From UBA724 sp964229545 (lineage in GTDB: Bacteria; Bacteroidota; Bacteroidia; Flavobacteriales; Flavobacteriaceae), in the NCBI GenBank assembly GCA_964229545.1, contig CAXRDP010000046.1:1-9053 (forward strand): 9,053 nt of DNA, written 5' to 3'. The translations under genes and the position numbers were made by a program. This document shows positions 1 to 5,892 of the stretch, piece after piece; position 1 is the first letter of the stretch; each line of letters starts with the position of its first letter. The notes under the pieces were generated by a model. That model had not been told where the DNA came from. It saw nothing but the letters and a program-made list of their open reading frames with translations, and ran no database searches.

Positions 1-1220
1 GCTTCAAAAAACACTTTGATTTCCTCCCAAATATCATTTACGAGCGCCACGCGGTCTTGTATTAGAGCGGCCGCCTCAGCCAATGTTTTGTCGTCACACG
101 AAACATTCTTTTCCAAAAGCACCCTTTCACAATATTTCACCCAATTATCTAAGGGGAGTCTTTGTATGTGTTGTTGGTTAAACCAGCGGTTTTTCTCGGG
201 GTCGAATCGTGCACCGGCCTTGTGCACACGAGCCAAGTCAAACGAGCCTATTAAATCTTCAAGATTAAAAAACTCTTCCTCTGTTCCAGGATTCCACCCC
301 AAAAACGCCAAAAAGTTTGTCAGAGCACCAGGAAGATACCCTTGTTCTCTGTAGCCGCTCGCTCCGGTCAATTTCCACTCCAAAGGAAATACAGGAAAGC
401 CCAACTTGTCTCCATCTCTTTTAGATAATTTACCTTTACCAGACGGTTTGAGGATGAGTGGTAAGTGCGCAAATATAGGGGGCGCCCAACCAAAAGCTTC
501 GTACAAACGAAAATGTAGTGGCAAGGAAGGCAGCCATTCTTCACCACGAATCACGTGAGATATTTGCATCAAGTGATCGTCTACCACGTTGGCAAAATGA
601 TAGGTAGGCATACCGTCACTTTTAAACAAAATTTTGTCATCAAGGAGCCCTAAATCTGCTTTTATTTGGCCGCGTATTTCATCATGGACAACATATTCTT
701 CAGCCTCTTTGTTGGGTTCAAACATTTTAAATCGAACCACATAGGGCGCACCCGCGGACAACCGCCTTTCTACCTCAGCCGAATCTAGCGACAGACTGTT
801 CTCTAGTTTGAGCCTATTGTGCCAATTGTAAACAAATGTTTTCCCTTTGGCTTCCTGGTCTTTTCGGTGCCGATCAAGCGCGTCTGCACTGTCAAAGGCA
901 TAATAAGCCCGACCCTTTTCAAGCAACACTTTGATGTACTTGGCATAAATGTCTCCCCGCTCACTTTGCCTATAAGGACCAAATGGACCACCCTGTTCAG
1001 GCCCTTCGTCAGGGGTAAGTCCGCACCACGCCAAAGCCTCTTGTATATATTCTTCAGCACCTGAAACAAAACGATTCCTATCCGTGTCTTCTACACGCAA
1101 CACAAACGCCCCCTTGTTCTGGCATGCAAACAAATAGTTATACAAGGCAGTCCTAAGCCCTCCTATATGAAGCGGCCCTGTGGGGCTAGGCGCAAAACGA
1201 ACACGAACTTCTTGTGGCAT
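1..1220 (-). CDS. gltX: Glutamyl-tRNA synthetase (partial, C-terminus outside the window)
   Basis: This class I aminoacyl-tRNA synthetase charges tRNA-Glu with glutamate in the cytoplasm. The reading frame is open from ATG (1218-1220 on the minus strand) to the left edge, giving about 406 of the roughly 500 residues usual for the family. The start MPQEVRVRFAPSPTGPLHIGG carries the HIGH-type ATP site (HIGG near residues 18-21). GLRTALYNYLFA and LRVEDTDR follow near residues 21-48, then SHVIRGEEWLPS near 221-232. The KMSKS-type loop is KLSKRDG near 264-270. The following LGFPVFPLEWK and SGYREQGYLP resemble Bacteroidota GltX as I know it. What is missing is the end of the anticodon-binding domain. 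The gene is divergent from ybeY across 185 bp. GltX is well recognised here; GlnS is unlikely because of the LSKRDG loop and the overall pattern. Confidence 0.97.
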   Translation of the reverse strand, partial: MPQEVRVRFAPSPTGPLHIGGLRTALYNYLFACQNKGAFVLRVEDTDRNRFVSGAEEYIQEALAWCGLTPDEGPEQGGPFGPYRQSERGDIYAKYIKVLLEKGRAYYAFDSADALDRHRKDQEAKGKTFVYNWHNRLKLENSLSLDSAEVERRLSAGAPYVVRFKMFEPNKEAEEYVVHDEIRGQIKADLGLLDDKILFKSDGMPTYHFANVVDDHLMQISHVIRGEEWLPSLPLHFRLYEAFGWAPPIFAHLPLILKPSGKGKLSKRDGDKLGFPVFPLEWKLTGASGYREQGYLPGALTNFLAFLGWNPGTEEEFFNLEDLIGSFDLARVHKAGARFDPEKNRWFNQQHIQRLPLDNWVKYCERVLLEKNVSCDDKTLAEAAALIQDRVALVNDIWEEIKVFFE

Positions 1221-1232
1221 GAAAAATTTTTG

Positions 1233-1240
1233 TAAATATA
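1233..1240 (-). promoter_or_regulatory. Possible gltX promoter, -7 element (weak)
   Basis: The minus strand reads TATATTTA here, one base off the Bacteroidota -7 consensus TAnnTTTG (last G replaced by A). It lies 12 nt before the gltX ATG, giving a leader of about 9 nt. A TTGG lies about 20 nt further upstream and could be the -33 element. The match is imperfect and the region is A/T rich, so this is tentative. Confidence 0.35.
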
Positions 1241-1338
1241 TTTCCTTCTGCTCGCAACCCCAAGGTTTTTGAACAGGATTGTCTTTAACCCCAAATTTTT
1301 ACCCAACTGTAGACCAAAAGCAATTATAAAGCACACAC

Positions 1339-1350
1339 AATCAATTGATT
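1339..1350. repeat. 12-bp perfect palindrome between gltX and ybeY
   Basis: AATCAATTGATT is its own reverse complement. It sits about 55 bp upstream of the predicted ybeY transcription start and about 120 bp upstream of gltX. It could be an operator for a dimeric regulator of either gene, but A/T-rich palindromes of this size also arise by chance, and I recognise no known binding site. Confidence 0.3.
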
Positions 1351-1393
1351 ATGTAAAAAACACTACACGTTTTCTAACAAATACGCTATAGTG

Positions 1394-1401
1394 TACCTTT
1401 G
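1394..1401 (+). promoter_or_regulatory. ybeY-mnmG-methyltransferase promoter, -7 element
   Basis: TACCTTTG matches the Bacteroidota -7 consensus TAnnTTTG exactly and ends 4 nt before the ybeY ATG at 1406. The expected transcription start (about 4 nt after the final G) falls at 1405-1406, so the message would be leaderless or nearly so. A -33 element is poor: TTTTC at 1370-1374 lies 19 nt upstream. The element overlaps codons of a longer GTG-started reading of ybeY (1391), which argues against that longer start. Confidence 0.65.
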
Positions 1402-1405
1402 CAGC

Positions 1406-1849
1406 ATGAACGGCACTTCTTTTATGTACGAAACTCCTTTTCGACTCGAGGGCGCAGCGCAGACTAAAAAGTGGATAGGCGCCTGCTTGACATCTATGGG
1501 GTATGCTGCCAAGCAGCTGTCCTTTGCCTTTATGAGCGATGACGCTTTGCTGCGCATCAATAAGGATTTTCTTAAGCATGATTATTATACAGATGTGATC
1601 ACATTCGACTATAGCGTTGGTAAAGAGCTAAGCTGTGACATTGCGATTTCCGTGGACCGCGTGCAAGACAATGCCCAGCAACAGCAAATCGATTTTGCCC
1701 AAGAACTCAGACGCGTAATGATACACGGTGTTTTGCATTGCTGTGGCTATAAAGACAAATCCCCGCAGCAAATCAAAGAAATGCGTGAAAAAGAAAATGA
1801 ATGTTTAGCCATGTTCCACGTGGAACCCAAAACCCAGAAACATGTTTGA
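1406..1849 (+). CDS. ybeY: YbeY, endoribonuclease / 16S rRNA maturation factor
   Basis: YbeY is a metal-dependent single-strand endoribonuclease involved in 16S rRNA 3'-end maturation and ribosome quality control. The protein is 147 aa, close to the family's usual size. The signature HGVLHCCGYKD (residues 107-117) is the metal-site region; the family form HGxLHxxGYDH has a third His where this protein has Asp117. A helix rich in K, E and R follows (MREKENECL). HDYYTDVITFDY (near 58-69) is the other conserved block. ATG 1406 was chosen over GTG 1391 because the promoter box overlaps the extra codons and because SFxYET at the N-terminus matches flavobacterial homologues. ATG 1424 is a less likely alternative. 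The C-terminal MFHVEPKTQKHV is encoded over a parS-like palindrome. The last 8 nt overlap the mnmG start, so the two are translationally linked. Confidence 0.93.
   Translation: MNGTSFMYETPFRLEGAAQTKKWIGACLTSMGYAAKQLSFAFMSDDALLRINKDFLKHDYYTDVITFDYSVGKELSCDIAISVDRVQDNAQQQQIDFAQELRRVMIHGVLHCCGYKDKSPQQIKEMREKENECLAMFHVEPKTQKHV
1813..1826. promoter_or_regulatory. parS: parS-like centromere site 1 (inside the 3' end of ybeY)
   Basis: GTTCCACGTGGAAC is a perfect 14-bp palindrome. With its flanks (T on the left, C on the right) it reads TGTTCCACGTGGAACC, close to the parS consensus TGTTnCACGTGAAACA recognised by ParB/Spo0J. It lies in frame in ybeY, giving Phe-His-Val-Glu. An identical 14-mer lies about 1.9 kb downstream and I found no third copy. 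Because it is exact, palindromic and duplicated around mnmG, I read it as a real ParB site; binding itself is inferred. Confidence 0.8.
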
Positions 1850-3713
1850 CAAGACCTATGATGTCATTGTGGTTGGAGGAGGCCATGCAGGCGCGGAAGC
1901 CGCCGCCGCCGCTGCCAACCTAGGCAGTAAGACCCTGCTTGTCACCATGAACCTACAGAACATAGGCCAAATGTCGTGCAACCCCGCCATGGGGGGCATT
2001 GCCAAAGGTCAAATTGTCTGTGAAATAGATGCATTGGGCGGTTATAGCGGCATCGTTACCGATCACACCGCCATACAATTCAAGCTTCTTAACAAATCCA
2101 AAGGCCCCGCTATGTGGAGTCCACGCGCCCAATCGGATCGTATGCGTTTTGCTGAAACATGGCGGCTCATGCTAGAGCAAACCCCCAATCTAGACTTTTA
2201 TCAAGAGATGGTCACAGACTTGCTGTTTGACAAAGACCGGGCGGTAGGTGTAAAAACCTCTTTGGGCCTAGAAATCAGATCCAAAACGGTGGTTTTGACA
2301 AGTGGAACTTTTCTTAACGGACTTATCCATATTGGAGAAAAACAATTTGGCGGGGGCCGTGCTGGTGAAAGCGCTTCTTTTGGAATCACTGAAAGCCTTG
2401 TTGCCCACGGGTTTAGTTCAGGTAGAATGAAAACTGGCACCCCGCCCAGGGTTGATGGGCGGTCTTTGGATTTTTCCAAAATGACTGAACAACCCGGTGA
2501 CGAGAACCCCTCCAAATTTTCTTATTCCTCTGTGACCAAACCCCTTGAACATCAACGTTCATGTCATATGACTTATACAAGTCCGCTTGTACACGACCTA
2601 TTGCGTGAGGGCTTTGACCGATCTCCGATGTTCAATGGCCGCATCAAGAGCATAGGGCCGAGATATTGCCCCTCTGTAGAAGATAAGATCAATCGTTTTG
2701 CCGATAAAGAACGGCACCAAATTTTTGTTGAACCCGAAGGCTGGGACACCGTGGAGGTTTATGTAAATGGTTTTTCTACCTCCTTGCCGGAAGACGTGCA
2801 ATTCAAAGCACTACGAGCCGTAAAAGGCTTCGAAAAGGTGAAGTTTTTTAGGCCTGGCTACGCGATCGAGTATGATTACTTCCCGCCCACCCAGCTCAAA
2901 CACAGCATGGAAACCAAGTTGGTAAACGGCTTGTTTTTTGCGGGTCAAATCAACGGTACCACCGGCTATGAGGAGGCTGCGGCCCAAGGACTGATGGCGG
3001 GGATCAATGCACACTTGCGACATAAAGAAGAGGCGCCATTCCTGCTGAGACGTGACCAAGCCTATATAGGCGTATTGATCGATGACCTAATCACAAAAGG
3101 CACAGAAGAACCCTACAGGATGTTTACATCTCGTGCAGAGTACCGCACCTTATTAAGACAGGACAATGCCGACATGCGCCTTACTCCCTTGTCACATAAA
3201 ATAGGCCTTGCTTCTGATGATCGGATGCGACAGATGGAACTCAAAAGCCAGCAGTCTGAAAAGCTACTTTCTTTTTTTAAGTCTACGAGCATTCAGCCCG
3301 AAATAGCGAACCCGATCCTAGAAGCCAAAGAATCTACACCCATGCGTCAGCCGATGAAAATGGCGAAGGTGTTGGCGCGCCCACAGCTGAGCCTTCAGGA
3401 CATTATTCATACAGAGCCTCTATCATCTTTTGTGGAAGAAAACAATTTTCCCACAGAAGCACTAGAACAAGCAGAAATCCAAGTGAAGTATGCGGGTTAT
3501 ATAGAAAAAGAACAAGCACAAGCAGAAAAACTCGATCGCTTGGAGGCTGTTGCGATTCCACAAAACTTCGACTATTCCAAACTCAAGTCCCTGTCTACAG
3601 AAGCGCGCCAGAAGTTGACCGAGATACAGCCCACCACCCTATCGCAAGCCTCTCGCATCAGCGGGGTTTCCCCTAGCGACATCAGTGTATTGCTTGTGCA
3701 TATGGGACGATGA
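1842..3713 (+). CDS. mnmG: MnmG (GidA), tRNA uridine 5-carboxymethylaminomethyl modification enzyme
   Basis: With MnmE, MnmG makes the cmnm5 group on wobble uridine 34 of certain tRNAs, using FAD, NADH and methylene-tetrahydrofolate. At 623 aa it has the full family length. The FAD-binding Rossmann start is YDVIVVGGGHAGAEAA (residues 6-21). The redox cysteines expected from the E. coli enzyme are present as C46 (MSCNPAMGG) and C276 (GPRYCPSVEDKINRF, a family signature). GTFLNGLIHIGEKQFGGGRAGE is at about 155-176. FFAGQINGTTGYEEAAAQG (365-383) and the C-terminal helical domain (LSQASRISGVSPSDISVLLVHMGR), which contacts MnmE and tRNA, are intact. Its ATG overlaps the end of ybeY by 8 nt. Both flanks carry parS-like palindromes. 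In many bacteria mnmG lies close to oriC and parAB, which fits. No frameshift or missing motif was seen. Confidence 0.98.
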   Translation: MFDKTYDVIVVGGGHAGAEAAAAAANLGSKTLLVTMNLQNIGQMSCNPAMGGIAKGQIVCEIDALGGYSGIVTDHTAIQFKLLNKSKGPAMWSPRAQSDRMRFAETWRLMLEQTPNLDFYQEMVTDLLFDKDRAVGVKTSLGLEIRSKTVVLTSGTFLNGLIHIGEKQFGGGRAGESASFGITESLVAHGFSSGRMKTGTPPRVDGRSLDFSKMTEQPGDENPSKFSYSSVTKPLEHQRSCHMTYTSPLVHDLLREGFDRSPMFNGRIKSIGPRYCPSVEDKINRFADKERHQIFVEPEGWDTVEVYVNGFSTSLPEDVQFKALRAVKGFEKVKFFRPGYAIEYDYFPPTQLKHSMETKLVNGLFFAGQINGTTGYEEAAAQGLMAGINAHLRHKEEAPFLLRRDQAYIGVLIDDLITKGTEEPYRMFTSRAEYRTLLRQDNADMRLTPLSHKIGLASDDRMRQMELKSQQSEKLLSFFKSTSIQPEIANPILEAKESTPMRQPMKMAKVLARPQLSLQDIIHTEPLSSFVEENNFPTEALEQAEIQVKYAGYIEKEQAQAEKLDRLEAVAIPQNFDYSKLKSLSTEARQKLTEIQPTTLSQASRISGVSPSDISVLLVHMGR

Positions 3714-3727
3714 GTTCCACGTGGAAC
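3714..3727. promoter_or_regulatory. parS: parS-like centromere site 2 (after mnmG)
   Basis: This is the second exact copy of GTTCCACGTGGAAC, beginning at the base after the mnmG stop codon and filling half of the 27-nt gap before the next gene. It shares 15 identical bases with site 1 (the palindrome plus a C), followed in both by an A-rich run. Being outside coding sequence, it is under no protein constraint, which strengthens the case that the palindrome itself is selected. Confidence 0.8.
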
Positions 3728-3740
3728 CAAAAAAAATCCA

Positions 3741-4553
3741 GTGAAAAAACGGCAGTGTAAAGATCATTTGGTAAGCGGACAGTTGTTTGAGTTGGTTCCT
3801 CACACAAAATATGCCGCATTCCTCACACACCCCATTCCTAAGCAACTAGAACCGTATTATGACCACCCGGATTATATCTCACACCAACAAGAAAGCCAAG
3901 GGTTTTTTTATGCCCTTTATGGTTTTTTGAGGCGGCTCAATATTGCGTATAAGTTAAAACTTCTAAACAGGTTTGCTCCTGAAAAAGGGAATCTATTAGA
4001 TTTTGGAGCAGGGACAGGAGCTTTCGTGCAAGCCGCTCAAAACAAAGGCTGGGCCGCCAAGGGGTATGACCCCTTGATACACCAAGGCAAGCAAAAAGAA
4101 AACCTTTTTGTTTCTGATTGGGTCAAATCAAAACACTATCACTGCATCACCGCTTGGCATGTCTTAGAGCACCTGCGATCCCCACAAGACTTCCTAAAAC
4201 AAGCACACGCATCGCTTACGCAAAACGGCATGTTGGTGATAGCGCTCCCCAACTGTGCCTCATGGGACGCCCAACACTACCAAGCCGATTGGGCGGCGTA
4301 TGATGTTCCTCGACATTTGTGGCACTTTACACCAAACGGCATCAAAGAAATGGCCAAAGAATTTGGGTTTGAGTTGGTGCAACAGCGTCCCTTGCACATG
4401 GATGCCTATTATATTGCTTTGTTATCAGAAAAAACACAAAAAAATTCTTTTCCGTGGACACGAGCCTTGATAAATGGCACCCGTTCAAATTGTAAGGCAA
4501 ATCGTACAGGAATGTATTCCTCGCTCATTTACGTGTTCAAAAAAGCAAAATAA
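3741..4553 (+). CDS. Class I SAM-dependent methyltransferase, substrate unknown
   Basis: The 270-aa protein has a seven-strand methyltransferase fold. Motif I is LLDFGAGTGAF (residues 85-95), an acidic residue ends strand 2 (GYDP, D110), and WHVLEHLRSPQDFL lies at 139-152. The post-motif region is NGMLVIALPNCASWDA, then YDVPRHLWHFTPNGI. The N-terminus (CKDHLVSGQLFELV, then YYDHPDYISH) resembles a family I know downstream of mnmG in flavobacteria. The substrate is unknown; the neighbourhood hints at RNA or ribosome modification, but the His-rich YDVPRHLWHF type also occurs in small-molecule methyltransferases. The start is GTG at 3741: the codons between it and the mnmG stop (same frame) include no other usable start, and the N-terminus fits the family. 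It is co-directional with mnmG, 27 nt apart, and most likely the last gene of the ybeY operon. Confidence 0.88.
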   Translation: MKKRQCKDHLVSGQLFELVPHTKYAAFLTHPIPKQLEPYYDHPDYISHQQESQGFFYALYGFLRRLNIAYKLKLLNRFAPEKGNLLDFGAGTGAFVQAAQNKGWAAKGYDPLIHQGKQKENLFVSDWVKSKHYHCITAWHVLEHLRSPQDFLKQAHASLTQNGMLVIALPNCASWDAQHYQADWAAYDVPRHLWHFTPNGIKEMAKEFGFELVQQRPLHMDAYYIALLSEKTQKNSFPWTRALINGTRSNCKANRTGMYSSLIYVFKKAK

Positions 4554-4554
4554 A

Positions 4555-4569
4555 GCGCTCTAAAAGCGC
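4555..4569 (+). terminator. Weak hairpin terminator after the methyltransferase gene
   Basis: GCGCT (4555-4559) and AGCGC (4565-4569) form a 5-bp, G/C-rich stem with a 5-nt loop. It lies 1 nt after the stop codon and is followed by CTTTATAT rather than a clean run of T. The position is right for the end of the ybeY operon, but the short stem and poor T tract make it uncertain. Confidence 0.4.
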
Positions 4570-4589
4570 CTTTATATAACAAGCATACA

Positions 4590-4643
4590 GAACGTCGAAA
4601 AAAAAGAGAAAAGCCGACAGAATCCAACTCTGAAAGCCCTTTT
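4590..4643. other. Convergent intergenic segment, possible two-way terminator
   Basis: This segment separates the convergent methyltransferase and holB genes. It holds a short inverted repeat, CAGA (4618-4621) and TCTG (4629-4632), with a 7-nt loop. A T-rich tract follows on each strand: CCCTTTTTT on the plus strand near 4637-4645, and eight Ts on the minus strand opposite the A run at 4598-4605. The copies of AAAGCC on both sides are direct, not inverted, repeats, so the stem does not extend. The T tracts on both strands suggest bidirectional termination. I see no gene here. Confidence 0.35.
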
Positions 4644-5792
4644 TTAGGCCGCTTGGGGCTTGGCGTGAATGAGCTTGGTGAGGGTTAAGGACAGTTCTGA
4701 AAAAATCATTTTCGCGTTTCCATTTCGCTCTACATGGTAAAAGCTGTCTTCTAAAGCCTTGACAATCAAAAAGACATTTCCGTTATGAACAAATGGGGCA
4801 AAGCGATCAAGCTCAAAATTTCCTTTGGACACAAAGTGAGTGAGCTCTCTTAGCCCATAATTTGTCATCAATGCCTGGCGAAAGAGCTCGATGCAATACC
4901 TCAAAAATTGTTTTTGTGTTTCTCTCCCCGTACCGGCAACTTGTTGGCTCCAAGCCATGAGTTCCAGCACCGCACCTTTATTGCCGCGCGCTTTAAAGGC
5001 GGTACGCACCCAATGCACAAACCAATCTTCAAAGGGCGTATCTGTATTTTTGAGCAGCGACAAGGCCAAATTGTAATCACCATTGGCTTGATGGGCAAGC
5101 TGTTGGGCGGTTTCTTGAGGACAGCCCTTAGACAGCAATCCCGATGCAATGGTTTGCGGAGGCAATGAAGAAAAGGCGGTTGTTTGGCAGCGCGAACGCA
5201 AGGTTTCAAGCACCTGATCCTCGTGGTTTGTCACCAACAGTAGGAGCGTTTTTTCTGGCGGTTCCTCCACCAGTTTTAGCAATTTGTTGGCTGCTGCGAT
5301 GTTGAGTTTGTCTGCGCCCCAAACCACGACACCTTTCCACCCCCCTTCATAGGATTTTAACCCAAGCGTGCTTATAAGCTCTTGTGCATCGGCAACCCCG
5401 ATTTGACCTTGTTTGTTTTCCACCCCCAAATGTTGATACCAATCGAACAAACTTCCATAGGGGTTCTCCAGAACAAAAGACCGCCAATCATCCAAAAAAG
5501 CAGTAGAACTAGGCTTTGATTTGACACGATCGTTGGCAGCTGTTGGGTAAACAAAATGCAGGTCGGGATGGGAAAGTTGGTCGCATTTTAGGTTACACCC
5601 AGGATCCCCGTCACTGTTTTCCGAAGTTTGGTTTTGGCAAAACACATACTGCGCATAGGCCAAGGCCATGGGCAGTAAGCCACAACCCTCAGGCCCCACA
5701 AAAAGCTGTGCATGTGGAATTCTGCCCAACGCAACCCCGGCCATCAAGGCTTCCTTTTGGCTTTCGTGACCAAGGATTTCAGAAAAACGCAT
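4644..5792 (-). CDS. holB: DNA polymerase III clamp loader subunit delta'
   Basis: Delta' is the rigid stator of the clamp loader that places the beta sliding clamp on primed DNA. The protein is 382 aa. The N-terminal AAA+ module begins MRFSEILGHESQKEAL and RIPHAQLFVGPEG. The P-loop position (GPEGCGLLPMA, 33-43) lacks the Lys-Ser/Thr of an active Walker A, as expected for delta', which does not hydrolyse ATP. Cysteines C52, C66 and C70 are a remnant of the zinc module. WGADKLNIAAANKLLKLVEEPPE (158-180) and the SRC motif (200-202), which supplies the trans-acting arginine finger, are clear. ATG 5792 was chosen over TTG 5798: the promoter box covers the TTG, and family members begin M-x-FSEILG. 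The gene is divergent from pgk and convergent with the methyltransferase gene. Confidence 0.93.
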   Translation of the reverse strand: MRFSEILGHESQKEALMAGVALGRIPHAQLFVGPEGCGLLPMALAYAQYVFCQNQTSENSDGDPGCNLKCDQLSHPDLHFVYPTAANDRVKSKPSSTAFLDDWRSFVLENPYGSLFDWYQHLGVENKQGQIGVADAQELISTLGLKSYEGGWKGVVVWGADKLNIAAANKLLKLVEEPPEKTLLLLVTNHEDQVLETLRSRCQTTAFSSLPPQTIASGLLSKGCPQETAQQLAHQANGDYNLALSLLKNTDTPFEDWFVHWVRTAFKARGNKGAVLELMAWSQQVAGTGRETQKQFLRYCIELFRQALMTNYGLRELTHFVSKGNFELDRFAPFVHNGNVFLIVKALEDSFYHVERNGNAKMIFSELSLTLTKLIHAKPQAA

Positions 5793-5795
5793 AAA

Positions 5796-5803
5796 CAAAG
5801 ATA
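5796..5803 (-). promoter_or_regulatory. holB promoter, -7 element
   Basis: The minus strand reads TATCTTTG, an exact TAnnTTTG match, with only TTT between it and the holB ATG. The expected transcription start falls on the A of the ATG, predicting a leaderless message. No good -33 element is visible. The box also fixes the start codon, because the alternative TTG lies inside it. Confidence 0.6.
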
Positions 5804-5824
5804 ATCATCCTAGTCGTGCCTTAA

Positions 5825-5837
5825 TGTCATGATGACA
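5825..5837. repeat. 13-bp inverted repeat between the holB and pgk promoters
   Basis: TGTCAT and ATGACA are exact reverse complements around a single G. The repeat lies between the two divergent -7 boxes, about 22 bp from the holB box and 31 bp from the pgk box, so it overlaps the upstream promoter regions. It could be an operator; no known site is recognised. Confidence 0.3.
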
Positions 5838-5868
5838 AGAAAAGAACCCTTAAGACACTAAAAAAAGG

Positions 5869-5876
5869 TACATTTG
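5869..5876 (+). promoter_or_regulatory. pgk-DUF4837 promoter, -7 element
   Basis: TACATTTG is an exact match to the Bacteroidota -7 consensus, ending 16 nt before the pgk ATG and predicting a leader of about 13 nt. I see no clear TTG at the -33 position. There is no Shine-Dalgarno sequence between box and start. Confidence 0.65.
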
Positions 5877-5892
5877 CGCCCAAAAATAAGCC

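Noticed and set aside
551..558. TCACGTGA, the central 8 bp of the classical parS consensus, inside gltX
   Set aside because: The outer arms (GAA on the left, GAT on the right) do not match parS or each other, and the bases encode the conserved SHVIRGEEW block of GltX, so protein coding explains them.
1391..1405. GTG start giving YbeY five extra residues
   Set aside because: The exact -7 promoter box lies over these codons and homologous N-termini fit ATG 1406 better.
2324..2332. TTATCCATA, resembling a DnaA box
   Set aside because: It is a single imperfect match inside mnmG coding sequence, with no cluster or A/T-rich unwinding region. I see no oriC in the window.
3711..3743. Possible MnmG-methyltransferase fusion, since both genes are in the same frame and separated only by a TGA and nine codons
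   Set aside because: MnmG ends at its normal C-terminus, the methyltransferase has its own normal N-terminus, and the gap is filled by the palindrome. Same-frame spacing has a one in three chance.
4580..4633. Open frame on the plus strand ending in ADRIQL and a TGA, in the methyltransferase-holB spacer
   Set aside because: It has no start codon, is only about 17 codons long, and follows directly on an in-frame stop; it is treated as spacer or terminator.
5793..5798. TTG start giving HolB two extra residues
   Set aside because: The TTG is the end of the -7 box itself, and the family start M-x-FSEILG fits ATG 5792.
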